64,000 bases of DNA from Paludibacteraceae bacterium (lineage in GTDB: Bacteria; Bacteroidota; Bacteroidia; Bacteroidales; Paludibacteraceae): NCBI GenBank assembly GCA_024401645.1, contig JAKSKR010000011.1:17834-81833 (forward strand). The letters run 5' to 3'. The position numbers and the translations under genes were made by a program. The notes below the pieces were generated by a model. It saw only the letters and a list, made by a program, of their open reading frames with translations, did no database searches and had not been told where the DNA came from. Positions 42,236 through 52,202 of the stretch are shown piece by piece (position 1 is the stretch's first letter; every line of letters begins with the position of its first letter).

Positions 42236-43717
42236 ATGACAAGTTTCAGCATAATATGGACAATATCGGTAGCTATCATTTTTGTAATGGCGACACATTA
42301 CGCAAAATGGATAAAAAAGCTATGGACACTAAACAATGCCGTAAAAGCACAAAACAAAGAAATTAGCATTGCCGACGCCATAGACCAGGAAAAATTCCAC
42401 AACAGCATATTATACATTATGCTGACATTCGTCCAAAACCAAAGCGAATTCATCCCAGATTCTATTCAATTCATTGGCAAATATATTTTTGAGGCAATAC
42501 CTGAAAATTACCAGAAAAAAGCAATAGAGCTTCTTGATTATTACACGCAAGATGCAGCACAAACCAGCCGCATTTCTGTCTTGCGGTCTCTAACCGACCG
42601 CAAAGTGTCAGTATATAGTCACTTAACAGACAAGACTAGTTATAGTCACCACGTGAACGAAGGCTACAGCAAAAACCTTAACGACGTATTAAGCTACACG
42701 GGCAAGCTATACGTTGTTTACCTAATAGCTAGGCTCTTATATATATCAAGCCAAAGAACTAATAATTATATAACAATAGATACCTTGCGACGCTTTTTCA
42801 AACTTGCGCAAAAGGACCTACACATAAGCATTGCAGACAGTAAGTCGTTGTGGGATGCATGTACCGAAGTTTGGAATACTCTTAACACAAAACAATCGAC
42901 CACAGATTTAGGAAATTGGTATGCAACCAACATAACAGCAAAGAATGCTAAATATCCGCCTTACGGCACACTTGGTAACATACACCGCATAGAAATACTG
43001 GGGCTGACAAACCAAGAACTGGACATCGATATAAGCCAAAAGAACAAGGAACTAAACAAGAAACTCAACTATCTATTTATGGCGGCTCTCTTATTTTGTT
43101 CCTTGTCAATTCTAATAACAAACATCAACATTGGTTTCGACGCACTAAATTCCGCAGGTATCTTCTGCTTCATAGGGGCGGCGATTATTCTTGCATATCA
43201 GAAAGCAGATGTACACTCTCCATATAAGTTTATAAGGGGAACCCAAAACACAGAAAAAGAAAACACCCAATGCCTAATAAAAACAATTTCGGGAGCTTTC
43301 ATTCTAATATTGACATTCATTCTAGATTCCAATGTTCTTTTCCAATTGGCCAACCATGAATTTGCGAGTCACTATACATTCGAAAGATACATATACTTTA
43401 AAAACAAACACGATGAAAATGCCTCTTATAGCGACGAAATGTACTACTACGCAAAAATACCGTTCAGAATCGACGCCATTAGCCCAAATGATTTACCTCC
43501 ACGTGAGCTTTCTCCATTCGACAAGTACGCTACAACATTTTTAGGCATTTCTTGTTTTTACCGCGAGCAAGGCCACCAACCAATTGTTACCGTGTATGGC
43601 CGAAAAAAAGATTACGAAAACACACACCGTAAAAATTCTTCATCTGTCAATAAAAACAAGATATACGTTACAAAAGGTTTCTACAACCATTTTTCTGGTA
43701 TTGTGGAATATTATTAA
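42236..43717 (+). CDS. Membrane protein of unknown function
   Basis: 493 residues. An N-terminal membrane helix (IIWTISVAIIFVMATHYAKW) is followed by a ~260-residue soluble helical region and then three more membrane helices near residues 282-300, 305-325 and 350-370 (LNYLFMAALLFCSLSILITN, GIFCFIGAAIILAYQ, TISGAFILILTFILDSN), ending in a ~120-residue soluble part with many Tyr. No known domain or catalytic motif is visible. Codon use is AT-rich, unlike the GC-richer GH3 and GH16 genes on either side, so it may be a later arrival. Promoter element TATTTTTG is about 40 bp upstream. Confidence 0.6.
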   Translation: MTSFSIIWTISVAIIFVMATHYAKWIKKLWTLNNAVKAQNKEISIADAIDQEKFHNSILYIMLTFVQNQSEFIPDSIQFIGKYIFEAIPENYQKKAIELLDYYTQDAAQTSRISVLRSLTDRKVSVYSHLTDKTSYSHHVNEGYSKNLNDVLSYTGKLYVVYLIARLLYISSQRTNNYITIDTLRRFFKLAQKDLHISIADSKSLWDACTEVWNTLNTKQSTTDLGNWYATNITAKNAKYPPYGTLGNIHRIEILGLTNQELDIDISQKNKELNKKLNYLFMAALLFCSLSILITNINIGFDALNSAGIFCFIGAAIILAYQKADVHSPYKFIRGTQNTEKENTQCLIKTISGAFILILTFILDSNVLFQLANHEFASHYTFERYIYFKNKHDENASYSDEMYYYAKIPFRIDAISPNDLPPRELSPFDKYATTFLGISCFYREQGHQPIVTVYGRKKDYENTHRKNSSSVNKNKIYVTKGFYNHFSGIVEYY

Positions 43718-43844
43718 TGGCAGAATATAAGGCACAAAAACTTTCATTTTTTTTGTATCTTTACAAAGACACATTTTATGGGGATAACCTATGGGGTTCA
43801 CCCTCCAATTCAGGCGCCCCTTCATTTTCTAGAAGTTTACAACA

Positions 43845-46166
43845 TTGAAGCATATATTAAAAACAATTATGACCATGGGATGCGCTACCCTATTGGCAGC
43901 ATGCTCTAGCGAGAACATCGACAAACAAGTCGATGCCCTCTATAACAAGATGAGTCAGGAAGAACGCCTCGCACAATTGCACGGCATTTACCTCGACCAG
44001 TTTTTCGACGCCGAGGGCAACCTCGACACTGCGACTTGCCTGAAGCTTATACCCAACGGCATAGGCCACTTTTCGCAATATGCCGTCACCCAGCGCAAGA
44101 CTCCCGACGAGTTACGCGACATGGTGGCAAAGATGCAGGCTTGGCTAATGACACGTACCCCAAATGGCATTCCGGCCCTCTTTCACGACGAGGTGTTAAG
44201 CGGTATTGCCACATACGGAGCAACCATCTACCCACAACAGATAGGACTGGCCTGTTCGTTCAACCCCGAACTTGCAGAAACCAAAACAAGACAGACAGCT
44301 AACGACTTCCGCCAGATAGGTGGCAGGCTTGCCCTTTCGCCAATGGTCGACGTGGTGCGCAACCCGTCGTTCAACCGCTTGGAAGAGTCGTATGGCGAAG
44401 ACGGCTACCTTGGTGCAGCCATGGGTGTGGCCTTTGTGAAAGGCTTGCAGCAAGGCGACCTGAAGCACAATGTTGCAGCCTGCAGCAAACACTTCCTTGG
44501 CTATGGTGGTGGTGGCGATGCTAAAGAAAAGGAACTGATGGAAGACATCTTGCTTCCGCACGAAGCCATCATCCGCCTTGCGGGCAGCCAGGTGCTAATG
44601 ACTGGTTACCACAACTTTAGGGAAACCAACTGCGTAGCAAACAGCCAACTACAAAACGAGATTTTAAGGGGTTACCTGAAATATGACGGACTTACCATTA
44701 GCGACTATGGTTCAATAGACCAGTTGTCAAACATGGAAAGCCTAACCCACTGCGCTGCCGCTGCCATTAACGGCGGCAACGATGTTGACTTCCCTGAAGG
44801 AAAGTCGTACACCCACCTACCCGAAGCCATTGAGAAAGGCATGGTCAGCCCCGAAGCCTTTGCAACAGCCGTTAAGCGCGTGCTGAAACTGAAGGCCAAG
44901 CTAGGACTGTTTGACGAGAATGCGGACCTTTACAGTGCCGAACACATTGAATTTGACACTCCAGAAGAACGACAAACGTCGTACGAACTAGCCACCCAAA
45001 GCGTGGTGCTACTCAAGAACGACGGCACACTACCGTTGAAGAAAGGGGGCAAGATTGCCCTAACGGGTCCTAACGCCAACAGCATGTGGGCCATGCTTGG
45101 CGACTACACCTACCAGTCGATGCGCTACTTCTGGCAACTGAAAATGGAAGATGCCATGCACCCACGCATTGTGAACCTTAAGGACGGATTGACCAACAAG
45201 CTGCCAAAGAACTACACCTTAGCCTACAGCCGTGGTTGCGACTGGACCGAGAAGGTGGAAACAACCATTGAAGACACTGGCGACGAACGTGCCGCCTACA
45301 TGCGCAAGATACAAGACCGCAAGATTGACAGTGGCGAAACTGCCGACCTTGCTGCAGCCCTTAAACTTGCAGCCAGCAGCGACGTCATCATTGCCGCCGT
45401 TGGCGAAAACGTCATTCTCTGTGGCGAGAACCGCAACCGCACCAGCCTTCGCCTACCAGGCGAACAGGAGGCCTTCGTTGAGAAACTGATTGCCACCGGC
45501 AAACCGGTTGTGTTGGTGGTATTTGGGGGCAGAGCGCAAGTTATTTCAAAATTCGAAGATAAATGTGCAGCCGTCATTCAGGCGTGGTACCCTGGCGAAG
45601 AGGGCGGCAATGCGTTGGCCGACATTATTTACGGCAACGTATGCCCTTCTGGTAAGTTAAGTGTCAGCTATCCGGCAAAGGAGTTGAACGAGCCCATCTG
45701 CTACAACTACGGCATTGCAGCCAACGATGCGCGCATAGCGCACCCATTCGGCTACGGGTTAAGCTACGCCACGTTTGCCTACGGCAACCTGAACATGGAG
45801 AAGACCGTAAGCACCAAGGCCGAGACATTCGACGTCAGCCTAGACGTGACCAACACGGGCGAAATGGAAGCCGAGGAAATTGTGCAACTCTACGTGTCGC
45901 CTACCGACACCACTGCCAAGCTGAAACCTATCCAGCTACAAGGTTTCCGCCGCGTGTTGTTACAACCGGGCGAGACCAAAAAAGTGTCGTTTGCCATGTC
46001 GCCACAGCAGTTGGGTTACTACAACAACGGCCACTGGACCATAGATGCCGGCAAGTACGCCATTAAGATTGGTGCATCTTCTGCCGACATTCGCCTACAA
46101 GGTACTGTCACCCTTGAAGGCAAGAGCAAAGACCTGCCACTTCGAACCAAATATTTTGCTGATTAA
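43845..46166 (+). CDS. GH3 beta-glycosidase lipoprotein
   Basis: 773 residues; lipobox LLAAC (Cys20), so it is probably bound to the outer membrane. N-terminal GH3 barrel with CSKHFLGYGGGGDAKEK (Lys215-His216 substrate contacts) and LTISDYGSIDQL, where Asp287 is the nucleophile; the usual SDWG is SDYG here. Then the GH3 C-terminal alpha/beta sandwich (SVVLLKNDGTLPLKKG, ALTGPNANSMWAMLGDYTYQ, AVGENVILCGENRNRTSLRL, AWYPGEEGGNALADIIYG) and a fibronectin-III-like domain (about 665-750). Likely a beta-glucosidase or beta-xylosidase acting on oligosaccharides released by the GH16 or GH26 enzymes. The acid/base residue is not placed with certainty. A TATCTTTA -7-like element precedes it. Confidence 0.93.
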   Translation: MKHILKTIMTMGCATLLAACSSENIDKQVDALYNKMSQEERLAQLHGIYLDQFFDAEGNLDTATCLKLIPNGIGHFSQYAVTQRKTPDELRDMVAKMQAWLMTRTPNGIPALFHDEVLSGIATYGATIYPQQIGLACSFNPELAETKTRQTANDFRQIGGRLALSPMVDVVRNPSFNRLEESYGEDGYLGAAMGVAFVKGLQQGDLKHNVAACSKHFLGYGGGGDAKEKELMEDILLPHEAIIRLAGSQVLMTGYHNFRETNCVANSQLQNEILRGYLKYDGLTISDYGSIDQLSNMESLTHCAAAAINGGNDVDFPEGKSYTHLPEAIEKGMVSPEAFATAVKRVLKLKAKLGLFDENADLYSAEHIEFDTPEERQTSYELATQSVVLLKNDGTLPLKKGGKIALTGPNANSMWAMLGDYTYQSMRYFWQLKMEDAMHPRIVNLKDGLTNKLPKNYTLAYSRGCDWTEKVETTIEDTGDERAAYMRKIQDRKIDSGETADLAAALKLAASSDVIIAAVGENVILCGENRNRTSLRLPGEQEAFVEKLIATGKPVVLVVFGGRAQVISKFEDKCAAVIQAWYPGEEGGNALADIIYGNVCPSGKLSVSYPAKELNEPICYNYGIAANDARIAHPFGYGLSYATFAYGNLNMEKTVSTKAETFDVSLDVTNTGEMEAEEIVQLYVSPTDTTAKLKPIQLQGFRRVLLQPGETKKVSFAMSPQQLGYYNNGHWTIDAGKYAIKIGASSADIRLQGTVTLEGKSKDLPLRTKYFAD

Positions 46167-46193
46167 TAGAAAGGCGATATTTCCACACAACTA

Positions 46194-46240
46194 AAGAGGG
46201 GCTATCATAACAACATGTGCGTTATGATAGCCCCTCTTTG
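46194..46240 (+). terminator. Very strong terminator after the GH3 gene
   Basis: AAAGAGGGGCTATCATAAC (46194-46212) and its exact complement (46222-46240) form a 19-bp stem with a 9-nt loop; flanking A and T allow use on both strands. Confidence 0.92.
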
Positions 46241-46353
46241 TTGAACAGCACCAACGAGGGGTGTCGCTGGTGCAATTTCTGTTCTTTTAGTTTTGTCCTG
46301 TCACCTGTTTGCCAGAGGAAAGACGAAATCTTTTTATTTTGATTGACTTTATG

Positions 46354-46563
46354 TTATTTCTTTCTATACTCTATCATTAGTTCATCTGCGAGATAATAAT
46401 CGCTGAAGCAATGCATGTCAGAAATGCCTTGGCTTATAAGTTCGTAAGTCTTGGACTCATAGAAGAAAGTGAGGGCATCTTCCAACGACAAGTTGGCAAG
46501 TTCAGCGAACCGTTCTACAATACGGCCATACTTCATGCGCAAGAGGGTTGGATTAGCTTTCAT
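46354..46563 (-). CDS. DUF3791-type small protein, third gene of the cassette
   Basis: 69 residues: KYGRIVERFAELANLSLEDA, LTFFYESKTYELISQGISDM, HCFSDYYLADELMIEYRKK. The pattern (helix, L..aL.fFY.Sk.y, YlaDEL) matches small helical partners of DUF3990 proteins in Firmicutes and Bacteroidetes. It overlaps the DUF3990 gene by 11 bp, showing translational coupling. Probably the antitoxin or an accessory factor. Confidence 0.7.
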   Translation of the reverse strand: MKANPTLLRMKYGRIVERFAELANLSLEDALTFFYESKTYELISQGISDMHCFSDYYLADELMIEYRKK

Positions 46564-47038
46564 CGTTTTTAAGTTCTTTTGATTCTACGAAATGCAAGTG
46601 TTTGTCTATCAGCTGCTGGTTACACAAGCAGATCTGCCAATTGGGCTTTTTCTTTCGAAGTCGCTTGATGGCTTCCTCGCGAGGTATAAGTTCTGCCATA
46701 TATAGATCTAGCGTATTAAAGACGTCATCGTCAGCAATTCCACCCTCTATGATGTCGAACCTATCATGTGCCAATTCTTTGCGACATGCTACTACATAAT
46801 CGAGCCAATTGCCATCATATTCCGCGAACTTACGAATCGTGAAACCCTCACAATGGTCATCCAACTCAAACGTGTTGAGAAATGCAGAACGCCCTTCCTT
46901 GAAGAAACGTTTGGCATACTTCTCAGCCTGAACTTGGTTTGGTGTCATATAGAAACCCTTGCCAAAGTCAAGATAAGCACGCGAAAAACTGATGTCGGGC
47001 GATTCTATACGTTTGTCGGATGTGTGATAGAGTTTCAT
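46553..47038 (-). CDS. DUF3990 protein (ADP-ribosyltransferase-like; probable toxin)
   Basis: 161 residues. Family features are LYHTSDKRIESPDISFSRAY, LDFGKGFYMTPNQVQAEKYA, a beta strand AFLNTFELDD, WLDYVVACRK and FDIIEGGIADDDVFNTLDLY. The LYHTS / FGKGFYMT / G.iADD pattern places it among small ADP-ribosyltransferase-like (PARP-fold) proteins; the usual triad would be His4 or nearby, Tyr in GKGFYMT, and a polar residue near the end of the fold. If active it would modify a protein or nucleic acid with ADP-ribose. Its sandwiching between two small helical genes with overlaps on both sides is typical of a toxin with antitoxins. No assay evidence can be read from sequence. Confidence 0.75.
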   Translation of the reverse strand: MKLYHTSDKRIESPDISFSRAYLDFGKGFYMTPNQVQAEKYAKRFFKEGRSAFLNTFELDDHCEGFTIRKFAEYDGNWLDYVVACRKELAHDRFDIIEGGIADDDVFNTLDLYMAELIPREEAIKRLRKKKPNWQICLCNQQLIDKHLHFVESKELKNDES

Positions 47039-47253
47039 ACTGCAAGAAGTCCCTTTTTCTTCATTAATCGTGTGAGGTCATCAACAATGTATTCACGAGA
47101 GAAAGAATGCAACACATCGAAACATGGTACAATATACCCCATAATGATGTTGCCCTGCTGCATGAGCCGATAAACATCACGTGCGTCTTTACCGAGGCTT
47201 TCCGCCACGATGCCCACGCAGTAGATGGTAAAATTGAGGTCTTCTTTCTTCAT
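47035..47253 (-). CDS. DUF3791 family small protein, first gene of the cassette
   Basis: 72 residues: LNFTIYCVGIVAESLGKDAR, DVYRLMQQGNIIMGYIVPCF, DVLHSFSREYIVDDLTRLMK. The pattern (helix, Y..m...giI.gYi.p.yD.LHtfs..yIvdDl) is DUF3791. It overlaps the DUF3990 gene by 4 bp (ATGA). The probable antitoxin. No TAnnTTTG promoter was found directly upstream. Confidence 0.75.
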   Translation of the reverse strand: MKKEDLNFTIYCVGIVAESLGKDARDVYRLMQQGNIIMGYIVPCFDVLHSFSREYIVDDLTRLMKKKGLLAV

Positions 47254-47520
47254 CTTGTTTTCGAATCGTTAATGTCCAGAGTCAACACAAGTTTTGAACT
47301 TGTTTTGACTTTGCATTGCTAGTTTTTATGAGATTCCAACAGTAAACGCATTCTTCAAGAACTAGGCAATGTAGCCTACGCTCTGGAAATTGATTATGCC
47401 ATAACCGTTGATACACAATACTAAATTACTAAAACTTTCAATATGTCATCAAGAAAAACGTTGATTATATCGAAATGGGAAATACGATTTGGTAATTTAG
47501 GAATACCTAACACATTCACA
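47254..47520. other. Intergenic region between the DUF3990 cassette and sbcC
   Basis: 267 bp. No ORF, clear promoter or hairpin is recognised. No obvious terminator for sbcC. Confidence 0.5.
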
Positions 47521-50500
47521 TCAGCCAGCGCACTCGGTCTTCGGGAAGAAGTCTACCTTACTACTACCCGAGTTGCCGTTCTTGATGATGCGTATCTGGG
47601 TTGAGATGCGCTCACTCATGGTGTCGGTATGACTGATGACGCCCACCTTCTTGCCTTGCGAGGTCTGCAACATGGAAAGCGAGTCGATGACCGTTGCCAG
47701 GGTTTCGGGATCGAGCGTGCCGAAACCTTCGTCGATGAAGAGATTCTCGAACGAAATGTTGCGCGAAGACAATGACGACAAGCCAAGCGCCAACCCCAGG
47801 CTGACGATAAAGGTTTCGCCACCCGACAACGAGGTTATTTCGCGGACGTCGTCGGCACGGTCGTGGTCAATGACACGAATGCCCAACGAGTTCTTTACCT
47901 GCTGCAACTGGTAACGGCTGTTGAACTTGCGAATTTCGGCATTGGCATGCTCAACAAGGAAGCGAAGGGTGTAACATTGCGCAATTTTACGAAAATCCTT
48001 ACCATCGCCACCTATGGCATCGCTAATTTCATACCAGTTATCATACAACTTTTTAGCGGCATCTAACTGTTGCTCCAACTCGTCCATGCTCTGCTTTGCG
48101 TTGTCGTGCGCCTGTTTAAGAGTCCGAGCATTTACCAAATCCTTATTATCACGTTTCTCCAGCTCATTTTTCTTAACTTCAAGTTCATCCTTCGCCATTT
48201 CAGGCTTGGCAGACTGGTGCTGCTGTTTTTTCTCCACCTCGTTGTCGTAAGTGGTTTTAGCAGATGTCTGTGCCATAGTCTTTTTTGCCAAGTCGGCACG
48301 CACGCCTTCCCAATCGTCCTTATCGGTTGCAATGCGCTCAATGTCGTCGACCGAGAGTTGCGACTGCACCTGCTCAAACTTGCCATTGTAGGCCTTTAGC
48401 CACTCGTCGAGAGCAGTCGAATTTTCCATCAAAGCTTTATTATCCGTTTCAATCTGCATCTTCAACTGACCGGCCTTGCCCTTCAAACCCTCTAGTTTTT
48501 CTTTCAGATCCGCAATTTCCTTTTCCTTCACACCCACTTTTTCGTTGGCAGAAGTGCAAGCAGAAGTCAGCTCTTTTTCGTAAGCATCCGGATCCTTATC
48601 GCCCACTTCGGCCGTCAACTGTCCACGTAACTGCGCTTCTTTTTTAAGAGCATCGTTGTAGCGTTTCTCGGCATCCTTTTGCGCCAAGGTAGCGTCGGCA
48701 GACTGTTTTTTCAAGTTCTCGGTCCTCCCCTTTTCCGTTTCAAGGGTGGTATTGGCAGTTATTGCCTCACTCTTTGCCGTTTCCATGCGCTTATTAGCAT
48801 CAGCAACATAGTCGTTTACATCCTTTTCGGCAGCCTCTTTTGCCTTACGCAATTCTTCAACATCGTTTGCAAGATTGGTATAAGCCTTGAAATTCTTGGC
48901 AACCACACCCACGGTTATGTCAATGGCAGCTTTTCTGTTTTCCAACTCCACAACATCGGCAAGCCAATCGGCATGTCGGTTCTGAATGTCCGACCACTCG
49001 TCATTCGCTTTCCGCAAATCTTCCGTCAAAGAAGATAGGCGTTTATTTATTGTACCAACTTCACGGTTGTTGGCTTCCAATTCTGAATTAAGTTTGAAAA
49101 CCTTTTCGTTCAAAGCACGAAATTTTTCTGCCTTATCAGCCTCAATGCCACCCAACCGGTCTAGCATTGGCTGAACGTCGTCAGCAGTCTTGAACGGATG
49201 GTGAACAGAGCCACAAAGCGGACACGCCTCACCTTCCTTCAACTTTTCACGGTGCTCTGCCCAGTTGGCACTCGACATAAGAATACGCGTTTCCTGCAAG
49301 GCTTTTACGTCTTGCTGCAATGCATCTATATCTGCCTTTTTAGGCATTTCGGTGTCAATTTCGGCATTACGCTTATTAAGAGTTTCAAGACGTCCTTCGT
49401 TTTGATTCTTCTCTTCAGAAAGCGTCTCAATAGTCTGTCGGACACGAATGGCAGATTCAATGTCTTTCTTGTCTCGCTCTGCCTTTGAAGTTTGCTGCTG
49501 AAGCTGGTTGGCATCTATGCCTTCCAATTCCTTCGCCTTATCTTCGAGATTGGACTTTGCCCCATCGGCAACCGACTGAAGTTTTTGCTTTTCCTTTTCA
49601 ATTTCGGTGGTCAAGTCAGCCACCGCCCTATTTGCATTCTCCCTATTAGAATACGCCGTTGCAATAGCCGTTGCATTATCTTCAACCGCTTTCTCTGCGT
49701 CAGCCAATGCATTTCCCGCGTTCTCACATGCGGTCTTTAAGTCAGACACAATGCCATTGACGGTAGACAATTCGCCCTTTATGCGACGCGCCTCGTTGAT
49801 GTGCGGTTTCTGTTCGTCGAAGGCATTCTTTGCTTCTTCGGCCACCTTCTTCAACTGTTCTAGCGCCTCATTCCAAGACAGAATCGTACCTTGGGTGGTT
49901 TCAATATCCCTATTGCGTTCTTCAAGAGTCCTGTTACCTTCATTCACCGCATTTCTCTTTTCAACGGTCTCTTCGTAGAACTTTACAGCGTCAACCGTGG
50001 CATCGTGCAATTCTAGGCGAGTTTTCTTACTAGCCAAAGCTTCTAAAGCCTCATTAGCCTTATCCAAGGCCTTCCTGAAAGATTCAATATTCTTATCGAA
50101 ATTTTCGTCGGTAACATACCAGTCGATAAACTTGTTCACCGCCTCCAAGTCAGCCATTGCCTTATTTTCTATTTCCTCCAATTCGGCAATACGAGCCACC
50201 AACTTTTCTAAATCTTCCGCATTCAGAGTGTTTTTTTCGAAAACGTCATTCTGGCCAGACAACAAGTCGAACGCCGCCTTTGCCTTCGAAGTTTCCGCCT
50301 TAATCAGATTACTGATGGATGAATAAAGCTGTTCGCAACCGATGATTTTTTCCAACAAGGCAAAACGTTCGTCATCTTCTGCTGTTAAGAAGCTGGCGAA
50401 AGAGCCTTGTGCAATAAGCACCGTACGTAAGAACTGTTCGTAGTCTAAACCAATAATATTTGGCAAGTTTTCCCAATCGTCTTCCACCTCAACCGGCTTG

Positions 50501-50931
50501 CCATTCTGCACGACAATCTTGTTAAGGACAGTTGCAACAGGGCCATAGTTCTTCTGCTTGAACGTAACATGCCACTCTGCCCTGTAAACCGTACCATTGT
50601 TTGCCAAGAAGGTGAGTTTACTGTGGCCAGCGTGCATGCCTCGGGTTAATATGTTGCGTTCGTCGGTAGGGGCGAGTCGATTCTTATCGGCAGCCTCCTT
50701 TTCGCCAAACACCTCAATATTCTTATTCTTTGAGCCCTTTGGGTAACGTGGTGCACGGCCATATAAGGCTAGGCAAATGGCATCGAGAATGGTAGACTTA
50801 CCGCTACCGGTAGGGCCAACAATGCTGAAGATGTTGCTTTCGCCCAGCACACCATTCTGGAAATCTATTGTTACACCGCCTTTTTCGTCAAGAGATGCTA
50901 AATTCAGCAATTCAAGAGAGAGAAATTTCAT
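47521..50931 (-). CDS. sbcC: Exonuclease subunit SbcC (SMC-like ATPase)
   Basis: 1136 residues. Together with SbcD it opens hairpins and trims DNA ends, removing palindromes and aiding recombination repair. The N-terminal ATPase half has Walker A GPTGSGKSTILDAI (residues 39-52). Two long coiled-coil arms enclose the zinc hook CPLCGSVHHP (near residue 570). The C-terminal half has the ABC signature LSGGETFIVSLGLALGLSSL (near 1032) and Walker B LFIDEGFGTLDPETL (near 1065). Length is close to the usual 1000-1200. It starts 5 bp after sbcD and ends the operon. Confidence 0.96.
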   Translation of the reverse strand: MKFLSLELLNLASLDEKGGVTIDFQNGVLGESNIFSIVGPTGSGKSTILDAICLALYGRAPRYPKGSKNKNIEVFGEKEAADKNRLAPTDERNILTRGMHAGHSKLTFLANNGTVYRAEWHVTFKQKNYGPVATVLNKIVVQNGKPVEVEDDWENLPNIIGLDYEQFLRTVLIAQGSFASFLTAEDDERFALLEKIIGCEQLYSSISNLIKAETSKAKAAFDLLSGQNDVFEKNTLNAEDLEKLVARIAELEEIENKAMADLEAVNKFIDWYVTDENFDKNIESFRKALDKANEALEALASKKTRLELHDATVDAVKFYEETVEKRNAVNEGNRTLEERNRDIETTQGTILSWNEALEQLKKVAEEAKNAFDEQKPHINEARRIKGELSTVNGIVSDLKTACENAGNALADAEKAVEDNATAIATAYSNRENANRAVADLTTEIEKEKQKLQSVADGAKSNLEDKAKELEGIDANQLQQQTSKAERDKKDIESAIRVRQTIETLSEEKNQNEGRLETLNKRNAEIDTEMPKKADIDALQQDVKALQETRILMSSANWAEHREKLKEGEACPLCGSVHHPFKTADDVQPMLDRLGGIEADKAEKFRALNEKVFKLNSELEANNREVGTINKRLSSLTEDLRKANDEWSDIQNRHADWLADVVELENRKAAIDITVGVVAKNFKAYTNLANDVEELRKAKEAAEKDVNDYVADANKRMETAKSEAITANTTLETEKGRTENLKKQSADATLAQKDAEKRYNDALKKEAQLRGQLTAEVGDKDPDAYEKELTSACTSANEKVGVKEKEIADLKEKLEGLKGKAGQLKMQIETDNKALMENSTALDEWLKAYNGKFEQVQSQLSVDDIERIATDKDDWEGVRADLAKKTMAQTSAKTTYDNEVEKKQQHQSAKPEMAKDELEVKKNELEKRDNKDLVNARTLKQAHDNAKQSMDELEQQLDAAKKLYDNWYEISDAIGGDGKDFRKIAQCYTLRFLVEHANAEIRKFNSRYQLQQVKNSLGIRVIDHDRADDVREITSLSGGETFIVSLGLALGLSSLSSRNISFENLFIDEGFGTLDPETLATVIDSLSMLQTSQGKKVGVISHTDTMSERISTQIRIIKNGNSGSSKVDFFPKTECAG

Positions 50932-50936
50932 ATCGG

Positions 50937-52202
50937 TTAATCGTTTTGTTTGTAATTAATGTTACCAAGAAGTTCGGTAAGCAGAGCAACTTGCTCGCTC
51001 GTCATTTCCTTCTTCCGCTTAACGACGAAGGCCTCTTTCAGTGCGTCGAGCGGATCGCGGTTAAGCACGTCGTCGGTACACTCAATTTTTTCGCCACTAA
51101 TAGTCGTCCAGTCTATCGAAGGCTCAATGCGCTGCAACTTGCACAACACCGCATTCTTCGTGGCCACCAAGTCTTCCAGTTCCTTAATCGCCTCACTGTC
51201 CACCTTATCCATCTTCACCTTCAGTAAAAGATAGTCGAAGTGTTCGTCCAGTTCCCCACCGGTGCGTTCTGCCAGCTCTGCCTTAATCAGCTTTTTCAGC
51301 TGACTAGGCGTTAGTTCCTGGTCATCGGCAGGCAACACGCGCAGCTTGTGCTGTGGTTGGTAAGTCAAAGCCTCGACCTTCACTTTTCCATCATTGCCAA
51401 TAGTCAACAAGTCAACGCCATGGCTATAGTCCTTTTCGGCAAACGACATGGGCAGAATGCTGCCCGTGTATCGGGCCCAATAGGTACCCCAAATGGGTTG
51501 GCGCTTGTGTATGTGTCCGCAAGTAAGGTAGTCTGGCAGTTCGGTCCAGCCGTCCATGCTCACCATTTCTTGTCCACCCACCACAAGTTTTTCACTTTGG
51601 TCAGTTTTTGCAATGTCGGCGCCGTTGGCATACATGTGCGCCATCATCACCAACGTTTTGCCGGGGTGTAGTTCCTTCGCCCTTCGTGTGAGTGCATTCA
51701 GGAAGTTGTTTACACCCTTCGAATAGTTTTCGCCCATCACCACGTCGTTTCGCAAGAAAGGCACGGCCAGCACAACCACCTCTTCGCCCGCCTCGTTCCT
51801 AACCGGAATAATCAAGTCGTCGAAGTTGAAAGTCCACGTCCCGCCATTTTCCGTTTCGGTCCACACGCGCTGAACGTTACCCCTTATTTCTACTTTGAAA
51901 CACGAGAGCAAAGGGCGTGGAGCCTCAAGGCGGCTAGCCGAGTCGTGATTGCCGGCGGTTATGACCACCCGCATTTGGGGTGCCACCTGCGCCACCTGTG
52001 CCAGGAACTTGTAGTACAAGGTTTGTGCCGCAGCCGACGGATTCCCGTTGTCGAAAACGTCGCCTGCCACAAAAAGGGCGTCAGGCTTCAATTCCTTAAT
52101 CTGCGAGAGCAACCAATCAAGGAAATGCGTGTGCTCTGGTAGACGGTCGTTAGTGTGGAAAAAATTGCCAAGATGCCAATCGCTTGTTGCTATTATCTTC
52201 AT
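50937..52202 (-). CDS. sbcD: Exonuclease subunit SbcD (Mre11-like)
   Basis: 421 residues. Calcineurin-like phosphoesterase motifs in order are SDWHLG (Asp8, His10), AGDVFDNG (47-53), TAGNHDS (82-88), an M..H.Y region (MMAHMYAN) and CGHIHKRQ (near 230), the two-metal site of the Mre11/SbcD family. A C-terminal capping domain follows (~280-421). First gene of the sbcDC operon. No TAnnTTTG was found within 100 bp upstream. Confidence 0.96.
   Translation of the reverse strand: MKIIATSDWHLGNFFHTNDRLPEHTHFLDWLLSQIKELKPDALFVAGDVFDNGNPSAAAQTLYYKFLAQVAQVAPQMRVVITAGNHDSASRLEAPRPLLSCFKVEIRGNVQRVWTETENGGTWTFNFDDLIIPVRNEAGEEVVVLAVPFLRNDVVMGENYSKGVNNFLNALTRRAKELHPGKTLVMMAHMYANGADIAKTDQSEKLVVGGQEMVSMDGWTELPDYLTCGHIHKRQPIWGTYWARYTGSILPMSFAEKDYSHGVDLLTIGNDGKVKVEALTYQPQHKLRVLPADDQELTPSQLKKLIKAELAERTGGELDEHFDYLLLKVKMDKVDSEAIKELEDLVATKNAVLCKLQRIEPSIDWTTISGEKIECTDDVLNRDPLDALKEAFVVKRKKEMTSEQVALLTELLGNINYKQND

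Noticed and set aside
43783..43830. Possible intergenic repeat TATGGGGTTCACCC before the GH3 gene
   Set aside because: It resembles common Bacteroidetes intergenic repeats, but there is no second copy in the window, so no feature can be supported.
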